A program made the position numbers and the translations under genes. From contig CAMWMM010000008.1 of NCBI GenBank assembly GCA_947175285.1, forward strand, positions 1 through 31,013: 31,013 nt of DNA, in the 5' to 3' direction. The stretch comes from an uncultured Lachnospiraceae bacterium (GTDB lineage: Bacteria > Bacillota_A > Clostridia > Lachnospirales > Lachnospiraceae). The notes under the pieces are model-generated. The model was not told the DNA's origin. It saw only the letters and a program-made list of their open reading frames with translations, and ran no database searches. Positions within the stretch are counted from its first letter, which is position 1. The number at the start of each line of letters is the position of its first letter. Shown here piece by piece: positions 13,901-22,732 of the stretch.

Positions 13901-15133
13901 ATGAGTAACTACATTATGAACATGGAAACACAAAAAATCGAATTGCATTTTGATAAAGAGGATTATATGGCATTGTCAGATGATTTAAAAGGGGAAATCA
14001 AAAGTAATTTCCTATTTAGCCGTAAATCTGGTGCATGGATAAGCCGTGCAAAATTTCCTAATTTATGGAGAGCAGAGGCAGTTGCTAAAAAGTTAGGGCT
14101 TGTAAACGGCGGCAAAGTTGGAGAAACATTGACTTTTGCGGAGCAGATGGAACGTAAAGCTGAAAAGGCAGAGGCAAGGGCAGAAAGATATGATCACAAG
14201 TCAGAAAAAGCACAGGATAGAGCGGAAGCATTACAAAAGCCCATCAATGACATGCACGGAGATATTTCTTTCTTTACTCAGCCGAATATTAACAGTAGCG
14301 CTGGCCGGGCATTTACAAATAGGCGAAACAGAATGTTTTCAGCATGGGAAAAAGGATTTGACGAATTTAGAAAATCTGAATATTATGCAGAGCGTGCAGC
14401 TATAGCACGACAAACGGCAGAAGATACAAGGCCAACCGATAAAGGATTTATTGACCGACGGATCAAAGATGCAGAAAAGACCATCAGAGCACAAAAGAAA
14501 AATATTGAAATTTATCGGAAATATCTTGAAAGAATTGAAAACGGTGAAGAGCTTAAGCGATATAACGGCGAAATCATCACTGTGGAAATGGTTCAAGAGT
14601 GGATAGAAAATACAGAATTGATTATAGAAAATGCAATCAGTAAATCAATCTATTATCATGAGTGTATGGAAGAAGTTGGTGGCGTTGCATTTTCTCAGGA
14701 TAATATAAAAACAGGTTACATTGTGGAGCTTAACAGATGGGGAAAATGCAGGGTGACAGGAACCGGAAAAGTAAATATTTCATATTCCATTATGGAAGGT
14801 GGGGCTGCTGGATATGGTGGGAAAGCAGCATATGCAGAAATAAAAAATATCTTATCTGATGAGGTACAAGAAAAGCCAGAACATCCATTTAAAGTCGGTG
14901 ATGTTTTCACTGTGCAAGTATGGAATAGTGAAAAATGTACCAGAGAACCAAAAGAATATATGGTTACAAAAATAACGCCGGAAAGAGTTACATTAAAAAC
15001 TGGAGAAGAAAGGGCAGTCAGTCGAAAGCCCAGGAGATTTAGAGACAATAGTATAAATGGTTTTTCATGGGCTATTGGTGTAGTTGATGGATTCGGAGGT
15101 ACTATTTATAAAAAAGAAACAGAAACGGCATAA
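13901..15133 (+). CDS. DUF3560-domain protein, 410 aa
   Basis: The start is placed at ATG 13901, which has GAGAGG 8-9 bases upstream; an ATG at 13877 adds eight charged residues and contains that site. After an N-terminal beta segment (about 1-60) comes a long coiled-coil, Ala/Glu/Arg-rich region (AEQMERKAEKAEARAERYDHKSEKAQDRAEAL) leading into NINSSAGRAFTNRRNRMFSAWEKGF, the hallmark of DUF3560. Another helical region (RRIKDAEKTIRAQKKNIEIYRKYLERIE) follows, and then beta-rich C-terminal modules (from about 270). DUF3560 proteins occur on plasmids and integrative elements; function is unknown. Confidence 0.75.
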   Translation: MSNYIMNMETQKIELHFDKEDYMALSDDLKGEIKSNFLFSRKSGAWISRAKFPNLWRAEAVAKKLGLVNGGKVGETLTFAEQMERKAEKAEARAERYDHKSEKAQDRAEALQKPINDMHGDISFFTQPNINSSAGRAFTNRRNRMFSAWEKGFDEFRKSEYYAERAAIARQTAEDTRPTDKGFIDRRIKDAEKTIRAQKKNIEIYRKYLERIENGEELKRYNGEIITVEMVQEWIENTELIIENAISKSIYYHECMEEVGGVAFSQDNIKTGYIVELNRWGKCRVTGTGKVNISYSIMEGGAAGYGGKAAYAEIKNILSDEVQEKPEHPFKVGDVFTVQVWNSEKCTREPKEYMVTKITPERVTLKTGEERAVSRKPRRFRDNSINGFSWAIGVVDGFGGTIYKKETETA

Positions 15134-15168
15134 GTAAAAAAGCTGAAAAAAAACCAATACATAAGATC

Positions 15169-15306
15169 ATGCCGGAAATAGATGGAGGGCAGATCTTGCT
15201 GGAAGAAATGCTGAGGGATAAGTATCGGTGCCTGGCAGACTGCATACAGGATGTATTAAGCATGGCGTATGGTGATTACTTAGTTGACTGTATGATATTG
15301 GCATAG
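15169..15306 (+). CDS. Possible short ORF or remnant, 45 aa
   Basis: The frame reads MPEIDGGQILLEEMLRDKYRCLADCIQDVLSMAYGDYLVDCMILA and stays open upstream past the end of the DUF3560 gene. No ribosome binding site is visible, and a terminator follows at 15311. It could be the relic of a gene once in this place. Confidence 0.2.
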   Translation: MPEIDGGQILLEEMLRDKYRCLADCIQDVLSMAYGDYLVDCMILA

Positions 15307-15310
15307 GAAA

Positions 15311-15346
15311 TAGCAGGATTGCATTACAGCCCTGCCTACTTTTTTG
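15311..15346 (+). terminator. Probable terminator after the DUF3560 region
   Basis: TAGCAGG (15311-15317) pairs with CCTGCCTA (15331-15338) with one bulged base, followed by CTTTTTT. Confidence 0.55.
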
Positions 15347-15405
15347 GTCTTGACAAAGGGTATTCAATGTCAGAAAATGATTAGGAGAAAGGGAGGTATA
15401 TCATA

Positions 15406-15735
15406 ATGGTCAAACTGGACAAAAACAAACTACTGGAACATGAAACAGTATTTTTTTATGCAAGTGAGATGGATACGCGCATATGTTATGTTATGGATCA
15501 GGCAGGGATACCTCACATGGAAATGCCGGCTCATAGGTTACACGATAATGCAAAATATGAAAATGTTCCGATTCCAGAAGCTGCAATTTCTTATAATGGA
15601 AAAATGTCAGATACCTTGTGGGTGATGATCTCTAAAATTGATCCTGAATATATGGCTGAAAAAATGAAGGAGATAGTTTTTGATGAAGATTTATGGCAGA
15701 TTGAGCTGGATATGAAAACTGAGGTGTTAGACTGA
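15406..15735 (+). CDS. Hypothetical protein, 109 aa
   Basis: No family recognised. GGGAGG lies about 10 bases before the ATG at 15406. The product is acidic, with a first half rich in aromatic and Met residues (ETVFFYASEMDTRICYVMDQAGIPHMEMPAHRLHDNAKYENVPIP). There is no membrane segment. Its stop is one base before the ATG of the 316-aa gene, so the two are translationally coupled and probably work together. Confidence 0.65.
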   Translation: MVKLDKNKLLEHETVFFYASEMDTRICYVMDQAGIPHMEMPAHRLHDNAKYENVPIPEAAISYNGKMSDTLWVMISKIDPEYMAEKMKEIVFDEDLWQIELDMKTEVLD

Positions 15736-15736
15736 T

Positions 15737-16687
15737 ATGGTAAACCGCAAAGAGCAGACCTACAACCGGATCAATGCATATATAAAAAATTATGGAGTGC
15801 AGTCATTCATAAAAATGACACCACATGCCATAGAAAAGCATATTGGATTGAGCGATGAACAGTTGATCAACCGGTTATTCAAAGAATCAAATCCCACAAA
15901 CGATGCATCTGTTTTTGACATTGGTGGAAAAAGATTAAACCATTACATAAAAGAGTCTTTTGAATCAATCATTCCACTGCTATCGAATAAGCTTTCGGAT
16001 GATAAAATAGCGTATGGCAAAAAGATAAAAATAACCGGAAAGCCGTTGGATATCCCTATCGGGCATGGTTTTAGATCTTCAGATGGAAAAGAATACCAGT
16101 CATATTCGATATCATTTATCATCTGCAAAGAAGCCAATGATATCGGATTTCAATTTGTGTCAATTTTTCCGGATATAACAGTCGCTGGTAAAACCGAAGC
16201 CACGGGACGCACAGCTTATGATGCTTATACAAAAGAAAAATCCCCTTTATTTGAAACATATCTGCGATGCATTAATGAAGATGCAAATAAAGAGAATAAA
16301 AGTCTGAGGGAGCTGCTGATAGCGTCTTATTATCCTTCTAAAGTATCTGATGAAGGTAATGTATGGAGTGAAAAAATAAAACTGCAGATACAAAACGACA
16401 GAGGTACTACAGAATTGAGTATCAATATGTATGAAGGCAGTATGAGTTATGGCAAAAAAAGCTTTAAAACAGTTCATTATGACCGGGCTATCCAGTCAAT
16501 CCCGCAACATTATAAGGTAACTTTTTCAGACCAGTGCAGGCATGTAAATAATTTTATTAATATGTACAGGCACATCAATGAGGGTATTGAATTACCTAAA
16601 TCATTTGATAAAAGGACGCAATACGAGATAGACGATTTAAAGGAATATTACAATAATGGATTTGAGTTAAATAACTTCCATTTTTAA
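15737..16687 (+). CDS. Hypothetical protein, 316 aa
   Basis: No family recognised. The ATG at 15737 follows the preceding stop by a single base. The first 70 residues look like a helical domain (TYNRINAYIKNYGVQSFIKMTPHAIEKHIGLSDEQLINRLF), possibly nucleic-acid-binding. The middle (about 110-170) is beta-rich (SYSISFIICKEANDIGFQFVSIFPDI), and the C terminus is helical. No catalytic motif, signal peptide or membrane segment is apparent. A clear terminator follows. It is likely an element-specific protein of the same unit as the 109-aa gene. Confidence 0.65.
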   Translation: MVNRKEQTYNRINAYIKNYGVQSFIKMTPHAIEKHIGLSDEQLINRLFKESNPTNDASVFDIGGKRLNHYIKESFESIIPLLSNKLSDDKIAYGKKIKITGKPLDIPIGHGFRSSDGKEYQSYSISFIICKEANDIGFQFVSIFPDITVAGKTEATGRTAYDAYTKEKSPLFETYLRCINEDANKENKSLRELLIASYYPSKVSDEGNVWSEKIKLQIQNDRGTTELSINMYEGSMSYGKKSFKTVHYDRAIQSIPQHYKVTFSDQCRHVNNFINMYRHINEGIELPKSFDKRTQYEIDDLKEYYNNGFELNNFHF

Positions 16688-16695
16688 TAGTATTT

Positions 16696-16735
16696 AAAGG
16701 ACAGTACCAAGCTGAACAGGTAGTGTCTTTTTTTG
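16696..16735 (+). terminator. Rho-independent terminator
   Basis: AAGGACAGTACC pairs with GGTAGTGTCTT (one mismatch, one G-U pair), followed by a run of T. It separates the 316-aa gene from the SNF2-type helicase. Confidence 0.7.
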
Positions 16736-16785
16736 TGTTCTATTATGTTTTTATACCAAAATATAATTTTAGCGAGGAAAAGAGT

Positions 16786-18201
16786 ATGAATAAAATTCTT
16801 TCACAAATATTTGGTCTGCATGGATACCAGGAGGAGCTTGTGGATTTTTGCGTGGATACTCCAAAATGCGGTCTGTTCCTGCAGATGGGACTTGGAAAAA
16901 CAAGGATAGCGCTTGCGACAGTATGTGAACTTGTGATTACCAACAGGATGCAGTATCACTGTCTTGTCATCGCACCGAAGGCAATTGCACGTTCTTCATG
17001 GATTGATGAAATGAATAAGATAGACATTGACATCAGGTACAAGTCATTTCTCATTGATGAAAAGGGAAAGGAACTGACGAAAGCGAAAAGGGAACTTCTG
17101 TTTGAAGAAGCGAAAACGGCGCCACCGACAATGTATTTCATATCGCGTGATCTGCTGCAGCAGATGGTGAAATATTTCGGTACGGAATGGTGTTTTCCAA
17201 TGCTCATTGTTGATGAATACCAGTCTTTTAAGAATCCCGCATCAAAGAGGACCCAAAGCCTTATACGCGTTATGCCTTATACAGAGCGCATGATAGGACT
17301 GACTGGAACACCGGCGCCTAATGGGCTTGATGACCTCTGGAGCCTGATAGCATTGCTGGATTGCGGCCAGAGACTGGGCAGGACAATGTATGAGTATCAT
17401 AAGAAATATTTTATGGCATGGAAAACAATTGGGAATAAAGTAACCGAGTGGATGCCGGTAATCGGGGCAGAACAGCGGATTTATCATAAAATAAGCGATA
17501 TTGCTGTATCCCTTGACAACTCAAACCTGACACTGCCGCCAGTGGTTTATAATACGGTCAGGGCATATATGTCTTCCAAAGAATACCAGACTTATATAAA
17601 GATGGTAAAGGATTCAAGGATTTTCGTTGAAAATGAACTGATCAAGGCAGTTAATCCGGCGGTACTCGTTTCAAAACTTGCCCAGATAGCTTCCGGAATA
17701 GTCTATACTAATGCAGCACATGACTATGTAAAAATACACGAAGCAAAGATAGAACAGCTCAGATATATATATGATAATGAACAGTCTCCATTGCTTGTGG
17801 CGTATCATTATAGGACCGATGTCATTGCAATCACAGAACATTTCAAGGATGCCGTTGTATTTGATGGAAAACCTGAAACAATCCATGCATGGAATAAAAA
17901 AAAGATAAGGATGCTGCTGATCCAGCCGGCGAGTGCCGGATTCGGTCTTAATCTTCAGGAAGGCGGCCATATCCTGATCTGGTATACGCTTACATGGAAC
18001 CTGGAAGAATATCTTCAGACTAATTCCAGGATATTCAGGCAGGGACAAAACCATGCAGTTTCAATCATCCATATTGTCTGCAGTGACACAATAGATGAAA
18101 AAATACTGCAGATACTTGACGAGAAAAACAGTACACAGCAGGGACTACTTGATGCCATTAGATATACGGTTGATCTTCCGGAACAAAAAGCGGCTTCTTA
18201 A
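16786..18201 (+). CDS. SNF2-family (superfamily 2) helicase/translocase, 471 aa
   Basis: ATP-driven DNA translocase, likely involved in replication, recombination or chromatin-like remodelling of the element's DNA. The start is set at ATG 16786, with GAGGA 7 bases upstream; the frame extends back to 16723, but that part overlaps the terminator. Motifs: Walker A LQMGLGKTRIA (K38), motif Ia VIAPKAI, Walker B V-D143-E144-Y-Q, motif III LTGTPAPNG (172-180), and in the second RecA domain LLIQPASAGFGLNLQEG (motif V) and QTNSRIFRQGQ (411-421, Arg finger R418). Many phages carry such compact SNF2 proteins. No nuclease or accessory domain is fused. Confidence 0.9.
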   Translation: MNKILSQIFGLHGYQEELVDFCVDTPKCGLFLQMGLGKTRIALATVCELVITNRMQYHCLVIAPKAIARSSWIDEMNKIDIDIRYKSFLIDEKGKELTKAKRELLFEEAKTAPPTMYFISRDLLQQMVKYFGTEWCFPMLIVDEYQSFKNPASKRTQSLIRVMPYTERMIGLTGTPAPNGLDDLWSLIALLDCGQRLGRTMYEYHKKYFMAWKTIGNKVTEWMPVIGAEQRIYHKISDIAVSLDNSNLTLPPVVYNTVRAYMSSKEYQTYIKMVKDSRIFVENELIKAVNPAVLVSKLAQIASGIVYTNAAHDYVKIHEAKIEQLRYIYDNEQSPLLVAYHYRTDVIAITEHFKDAVVFDGKPETIHAWNKKKIRMLLIQPASAGFGLNLQEGGHILIWYTLTWNLEEYLQTNSRIFRQGQNHAVSIIHIVCSDTIDEKILQILDEKNSTQQGLLDAIRYTVDLPEQKAAS

Positions 18202-18236
18202 ATTATTCTTTTTTCCTCCAGGTTTTTTCATTCTTT

Positions 18237-18254
18237 CGAGTCTTATCAGACTCG
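18237..18254 (+). other. Short hairpin before clpP
   Basis: CGAGTCT-TATC-AGACTCG, a perfect 7-bp stem with a tetraloop, 23 bases before the clpP start and just ahead of its ribosome binding site. There is no T-run after it. It could influence mRNA stability or translation. Confidence 0.4.
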
Positions 18255-18276
18255 GTTTCCATGGTGAAGGAGGTCT

Positions 18277-18918
18277 ATGACTAAAACCAATAGTAAAAAA
18301 GGAAGGAGAACATTACAAATGAATACAGTTCCAATGGTCATCAAGAAAACGAATGATGGCGAGAGGGCAATGGATATTGCGTCGAGGCTGCTGGACGACA
18401 ATATCATACTTTTGACAGGTGAGATAAACGATATAATGGCAGAAGTTGTCATGGCACAGCTTTTATACCTGGATTCATTAGGTAAAGAGGAGCCAATCCA
18501 TATCTATATTAACAGCCCTGGTGGTTCCGTAACAGCAGGGCTGGCAATCCTGGATACAATGAGGTTAGTAAAGAGTAAGATTTACACCTACTGTATCGGG
18601 CTTGCTGCAAGCATGGGTTCGATCCTCTTATCATCAGGAGACAAGAGATATATCGTACCCCATGCAGAAGTGATGATCCATCAGCCATTAGGAGGCACAA
18701 GAGGGCAGGCGACCGACATTGAGATCGCGGCAAAACATATCAGCAGGACAAAAGAAGTATTAAACTCTATCCTTGCTGAAAATTGCGGCAGGACATATGA
18801 AGAAGTGTCACAGGATACAGAACGTGATAACTGGAAGTCTGCAGCGGAAGCACTGGAATATGGACTCGTTGACAAAATCATTACGAAATTCGATGACATG
18901 GAAAGCGAAGATTCATAA
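18277..18918 (+). CDS. clpP: ClpP, ATP-dependent Clp protease proteolytic subunit, 213 aa
   Basis: Serine peptidase that forms a double heptameric ring and degrades proteins fed by a Clp ATPase. The catalytic triad is present: S112 in GLAASMGS, H135 in MIHQPLGG, and D184 in DTERDNW. The usual INSPGGSVTAGLAI strand-loop and EYGLVDKI end are also present. Two starts are possible: ATG 18277 (AAGGAGG, adopted) and ATG 18319 (GGAAGGAG), the latter giving the canonical beginning MNTVPMVIKKT. The extra basic 14 residues could be a propeptide. Compared with E. coli ClpP the loop between Ser and His is two residues shorter. A ClpA-like unfoldase is encoded about 6 kb downstream on the same strand. Confidence 0.95.
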   Translation: MTKTNSKKGRRTLQMNTVPMVIKKTNDGERAMDIASRLLDDNIILLTGEINDIMAEVVMAQLLYLDSLGKEEPIHIYINSPGGSVTAGLAILDTMRLVKSKIYTYCIGLAASMGSILLSSGDKRYIVPHAEVMIHQPLGGTRGQATDIEIAAKHISRTKEVLNSILAENCGRTYEEVSQDTERDNWKSAAEALEYGLVDKIITKFDDMESEDS

Positions 18919-18949
18919 ATCCAGGTCTCTTTTAAGATTATCTTCCCAT

Positions 18950-19471
18950 TTACCTGGGGAGGTATAAGTCATCTTCCGCATAAATCAGGTCTGGATCAGG
19001 AATATGATTGTAAACGGCAAGTTCATCTACAGAGTTACCAAATTCTACAGCAAGTTCTGATAAGGTATCACCCCAGATAATATGATATACTTTGTTGCCG
19101 TCTGCATCAACAGAATACCGTGAAGACCCGGCAGCATCAGTAAGAGGTATATCATCCGTGATATTTAAAGAATCATCAGGACCAACATTCTGTGCGACAA
19201 GCTGTCCGTCCCCGTTTTCAATAACGGGATATTCCTTTCCATTGATAAAGACATAAAGGTTGTCTATATCAGAACCCTCCTGGTTATCAGAAGATAATGA
19301 CAGTGAGAGTAAACCGTTATACAGACTATCATCTAATTCGATATTAAGGGTATCTGTATCAGATGTATACATGCTGTTTGCATAAGACATTGTGGATATG
19401 CCAAGAAGTGTAACACAGATGACACCACATGCAGCAAAGACACAGGTATTTTTGAAATTATCCTTATCCAT
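18950..19471 (-). CDS. Membrane-anchored or secreted LysM-domain protein, 173 aa
   Basis: The only minus-strand gene in the 16.8-30.6 kb block. After a short basic-acidic N terminus comes a hydrophobic segment (about residues 10-30, CVFAACGVICVTLLGISTMSYA) that is a signal peptide or anchor. An acidic, Asp/Ser-rich middle follows, then a C-terminal LysM domain (about 128-172: YHIIWGDTLSELAVEFGNSVDELAVYNHIPDPDLIYAEDDLYLP). LysM binds peptidoglycan or chitin-type glycans. AGGAGG precedes the ATG. There is no hydrolase domain, so a cell-wall-binding or assembly role is more likely than lysis. It converges with clpP and diverges from the 345-aa gene. Confidence 0.8.
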   Translation of the reverse strand: MDKDNFKNTCVFAACGVICVTLLGISTMSYANSMYTSDTDTLNIELDDSLYNGLLSLSLSSDNQEGSDIDNLYVFINGKEYPVIENGDGQLVAQNVGPDDSLNITDDIPLTDAAGSSRYSVDADGNKVYHIIWGDTLSELAVEFGNSVDELAVYNHIPDPDLIYAEDDLYLPR

Positions 19472-19502
19472 AATTAAAACCTCCTATAATCACGTGAAAT
19501 AA

Positions 19503-19559
19503 ATACTTTGTAATTGTGAAAATGATGTGATAGAATTAATCTACCACAAAACAAAGTAT
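19503..19559. promoter_or_regulatory. Inverted repeat in divergent promoter region
   Basis: ATACTTTGT (19503-19511) and ACAAAGTAT (19551-19559) are perfect reverse complements 39 bp apart, in the gap between the LysM gene and the 345-aa gene. It is a possible operator. Confidence 0.4.
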
Positions 19560-19701
19560 AAATCAACCGATTAATGGGAAAATAATATGAAATGAATTAG
19601 AATACTTGTTTGCACCATGGTTGAAATAAAACGAGATAACACCCATTAAAACTTAATATGGAACAAAATCGAACAAAAAGGAAACAGAAGGAGAACAAAA
19701 A

Positions 19702-20739
19702 ATGAACAGCAATTTAGATTATTTGAGAAAGTATGCACCGATCACAGTTAATATTCAGGGAGAAGTAAGTTTTTCACATATTACCAAAATGTATGAAGGT
19801 GAGGAACTGATCGCTGCCAATAAAAGGGCGCAGGAGCATGGCGGCAGACCCAGTAATAAACCATATTGCCAGCTTACACTCGACAATCCCAGGATACTGA
19901 ACCCGGAAACACTGCCGCAGGATGTCGTGATGATCATGCAGCAGAGATTTAAGCCGGCAAAGACGACAAATGTAGTAAAATATTATGCTACCAGCAAGAG
20001 CCGGAACCTTCCACCAGTAGCATATTCCGTATATGCGGGAACTGGTCTTGCCGGACAGGGGATTGCAGACAGAGCACACCCATTAGAGCATGAGCTGGAT
20101 ACGGGATTAACCGTAACAGTTGGTGCAAGAATTTTTGATACAGCGGCTGGTGTGGGAGTAGGCATTGATTATGTCCTGGTCGATGAACCGATCAGATATT
20201 ATGAGCCTAATTCACTCGCAGAGGTGCTTGCAAGCCAGGGAGTATTATATGTTGCACCCAATGCAGATAAGGCGCAGAATGCTTCAATGCCGCAGTCAGT
20301 GTCAGATAAGGCAGTAGTTGACAACAATGCTTATGTATCTGACGGTTTTGCCAATATTCCGGAGAGCCCTGCTGAAGCACTTCCGATTGAAGGGGAAATG
20401 CCATTTGATCCAGCACTGTATTATGGAGCAGATAATACCATGCCTGTTACTGCAACAATGAATAATACTGCACCCCAGGGCGTCATGAACAATAACGGAG
20501 TGAGGCAGGCTGGAGCCGCAGCCGGACAGAACATTCCTGGTGCAGCAATGCAGCAGACAGCAAATGTAAACAGAAGCGCAGCCGGACAGAATGCTTATGG
20601 AGCAGCAACACAGCCACAGAGAAATATAAACAGGAACGCAAATGCACAGATGAATCAGGCAACAGTAAGCCCTATGGTCCGAATGGGAACACCTGGACAG
20701 CAGCAGAACAGGACTGCAGTTATGGGAGGAGTTGCATAA
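19702..20739 (+). CDS. Possible ssDNA-binding protein, 345 aa with low-complexity tail
   Basis: I cannot assign a family with confidence. Residues 1-180 look globular and beta-rich. The stretch GLTVTVGARIFDTAAGVGVGIDYVLVDEPIRYYEP (about 134-168) resembles an OB-fold segment of phage single-stranded-DNA-binding proteins. The last 140 residues are low-complexity, rich in Asn, Gln, Ala, Met and Pro, as in disordered tails of SSBs. There is no acidic tip, unlike bacterial SSB. GAAGGAG is 9 bases before the ATG. It sits between replication and remodelling genes, which suits the SSB idea, but a structural or scaffold role is possible. Confidence 0.5.
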   Translation: MNSNLDYLRKYAPITVNIQGEVSFSHITKMYEGEELIAANKRAQEHGGRPSNKPYCQLTLDNPRILNPETLPQDVVMIMQQRFKPAKTTNVVKYYATSKSRNLPPVAYSVYAGTGLAGQGIADRAHPLEHELDTGLTVTVGARIFDTAAGVGVGIDYVLVDEPIRYYEPNSLAEVLASQGVLYVAPNADKAQNASMPQSVSDKAVVDNNAYVSDGFANIPESPAEALPIEGEMPFDPALYYGADNTMPVTATMNNTAPQGVMNNNGVRQAGAAAGQNIPGAAMQQTANVNRSAAGQNAYGAATQPQRNINRNANAQMNQATVSPMVRMGTPGQQQNRTAVMGGVA

Positions 20740-20812
20740 AAACGTAAAACAAGGGTGGTAGAGGTAATCCTTTGCCATCTTTTTTCAGGAGATTATACGG
20801 GGAGGCAATAAA

Positions 20813-21403
20813 TTGGTATACATATTAACAGGCGCTGCATTAATAGCTATCTTTTCTTTGATAAGCATTTTCCAAAATAAAAGGAAACCACATCCAAAGT
20901 CCAAAAGGATAGAAAAGGTGTTGGCGTTACTTTCCACATTATTATTTATTCCATATATGGTAATAGCTGTGGTGGCATATATACATGGTGCTGACCTGGA
21001 ATCATTACAGAGGTTTGGAGTGTTGCGGACAATCCAAGCGATACAAAATACTCCTGTTACGGATAGGAGCGTTGATATAGACCAGCCAGGAAATATCCTC
21101 ATATATTATAGGTTTGGATGCAGGGATTGTGAAGCTGTTTACGATAGCCTGAAAACAGAAGTAGCAGGAAAAGAGAATATTTACTGGGTGGCATCAAGAC
21201 AGTCCGAAGGACAGAAGCTCCTACAAAAGTATGCTGTGTCAGAAGTACCTGCAGGCGTGATCATCCAGAATGATGGAATGTATATAAGCTATGTATTATG
21301 CAGTCCCGTATATGATGATGCAGATAAAAAGGGCGGTATGCAACAGCTGGATATATATGCACTAAACAGGTTGTTGGACCTTCAGAAGATAGTGAAAAAA
21401 TAA
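20813..21403 (+). CDS. Membrane protein with thioredoxin-like domain, 196 aa, TTG start
   Basis: Start TTG at 20813, with GGGGAGG 7-8 bases upstream. Two hydrophobic segments (about residues 2-20 and 39-58) with a basic loop between them (KRKPHPKSKRIEK) predict a hairpin anchor. The domain after it carries C103-R-D-C106 in ILIYYRFGCRDCEAVYDSL and a Pro at 146 (VSEVPAGVII) in the cis-Pro position of the thioredoxin fold. By the positive-inside rule the basic loop is cytoplasmic, so the redox domain would be outside, suggesting a disulfide oxidase or reductase for exported proteins. A terminator follows. Confidence 0.75.
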   Translation: MVYILTGAALIAIFSLISIFQNKRKPHPKSKRIEKVLALLSTLLFIPYMVIAVVAYIHGADLESLQRFGVLRTIQAIQNTPVTDRSVDIDQPGNILIYYRFGCRDCEAVYDSLKTEVAGKENIYWVASRQSEGQKLLQKYAVSEVPAGVIIQNDGMYISYVLCSPVYDDADKKGGMQQLDIYALNRLLDLQKIVKK

Positions 21404-21416
21404 AAATCGTTTCAAA

Positions 21417-21447
21417 GGCTGTCTGTGTTCCACAGACGGTCTTTTTT
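21417..21447 (+). terminator. Rho-independent terminator
   Basis: GGCTGTCTGTG (21417-21427), loop TTC, CACAGACGGTC, then TTTTTT; full pairing with two G-U pairs. It lies 14 bases after the thioredoxin-like gene and 40 before the MoxR gene. Confidence 0.8.
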
Positions 21448-21485
21448 GGAGAATACTCAAAATTACAAAAAGAGAGGAAAAAAGT

Positions 21486-22709
21486 ATGAAATTTGAAAAT
21501 CTAACGAGAGTCGTAGAAAAGGACATTAAAAACAACTGTGTACCAATGCTGGTCGGCGATCCCGGGATTGGTAAATCAAGCTGGGTGGAAAGCCTTGCCC
21601 AGAGACTCAATACAAAGTGTTTCACGCTTCCGGTTAACCAGCTTGCGGAAAAAGCTGACCTTACAGGATGCCGTCTTGTGCCAGTAGGAGCAAATGATAA
21701 GGGAGAACAGGATTATGCCCAGGTGTTTTATCCCCATATTGTGATCAGGAAAGCAATTGATTATGCTCTTGAACATGCTGATGAAACACCGATCTTATTC
21801 CTTGATGAGATCAATAGAACGACACCGGACGTAACCTCTGAGGCGCTGTCAATCCCAACATTGCGGAGTATTGGTGACAGGGATATACCTGACAACCTGA
21901 AAGTCATCATTGCCGGTAATGATAAAGGTAATGTATGCTCGCTTGATAAGGCATCAGTTACCAGGTTTGTCATGTACCATGTGGAGCCCGATGTAAGTAC
22001 GTTCATGAATGCCAATCCAGACCTCAACAAATATGTATCGGCAGTACTCAAAAAATATCCTAACAATATTGTCCAGGATGCAGTGTGCATTACAGCAAAT
22101 GACACGGAGGGCAAGGACAGTGAAGAGAAGGATAATGCTGTTTATGAGATTGACTATGATGAGGAAAATATGGAGCAGATGACAGTTCCCAGGACGATCA
22201 CGTCTGTATCAAACTGGTTAAATGAATGCACTGATCATGAGCTGATCGGGATGCTCAATACGACGACAGGAAATGACATCAGTCTGTTATACGAGGCAGT
22301 TGTGGCCCACAGCGGGGAGACGCCGTTTTCCCTTGCACTTGTGCAGGAGATATTTGATACATTGTGCAGCCAGACACAAAACGCCCAGCAGATCCAGAAC
22401 ATTACCCTTACTGAACCTGCTAAATATCTGGAAATGATCGCATATTCTTCAAGAGATGACCTGAACAATTTTATTGCAACCCTGAGCAATGATGAGAAAT
22501 CAGAGCTTTTCGTATATACACTATATGACAACAGGGATAATACAAAAGTTCTTGAGTGTCTTGCCCCGGCAATCAGTTCCTTAAATTCCAAGGACACACA
22601 GACGCTTTCGATGCTTGGGAACAGCCACCAGATAAATGATGTAAACTATGCGGCAATATGTTCAATGACCTGCAAAATGGCTCAGGTAATGTCTATGCTT
22701 GGATTCTGA
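21486..22709 (+). CDS. MoxR-type AAA+ ATPase, 407 aa
   Basis: Predicted chaperone-like ATPase. Walker A is G24-D-P-G-I-G-K30-S31, Walker B ILFLD107-E108-INRTTPDVTSEAL, sensor 1 VIIAGNDKGN, and an Arg-finger region follows (KASVTRFVMYHVEPD). These match the AAA_5/MoxR group, whose members usually act with a VWA-domain partner to insert cofactors or mature or remodel protein complexes. A VWA protein is indeed encoded just downstream, with only a 51-aa Cys-rich gene between. The C-terminal 200 residues are helical and specific. AGAGAGGAAAAAAGT lies before the ATG. Confidence 0.85.
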   Translation: MKFENLTRVVEKDIKNNCVPMLVGDPGIGKSSWVESLAQRLNTKCFTLPVNQLAEKADLTGCRLVPVGANDKGEQDYAQVFYPHIVIRKAIDYALEHADETPILFLDEINRTTPDVTSEALSIPTLRSIGDRDIPDNLKVIIAGNDKGNVCSLDKASVTRFVMYHVEPDVSTFMNANPDLNKYVSAVLKKYPNNIVQDAVCITANDTEGKDSEEKDNAVYEIDYDEENMEQMTVPRTITSVSNWLNECTDHELIGMLNTTTGNDISLLYEAVVAHSGETPFSLALVQEIFDTLCSQTQNAQQIQNITLTEPAKYLEMIAYSSRDDLNNFIATLSNDEKSELFVYTLYDNRDNTKVLECLAPAISSLNSKDTQTLSMLGNSHQINDVNYAAICSMTCKMAQVMSMLGF

Positions 22710-22732
22710 TGATGATGAATAAGGGGATCAGT

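Noticed and set aside
16762..16767. Perfect TATAAT before the SNF2-type gene
   Set aside because: No fitting -35 box, and the transcript would start inside the ribosome binding site.
18919..18960. CCAGGT/ACCTGG pair between clpP and the LysM gene as a terminator
   Set aside because: Only a 6-bp stem with a loop of about 25 bases and no adjacent T-run; too weak.
20302..20778. 158-aa minus-strand frame
   Set aside because: Antisense to the low-complexity tail of the 345-aa gene; Cys/Ser/His-rich composition is an artefact, and there is no ribosome binding site.
21761..22597. Minus-strand frames of 117 and 120 aa
   Set aside because: Shadows of the MoxR ATPase gene, whose Walker motifs are on the plus strand.
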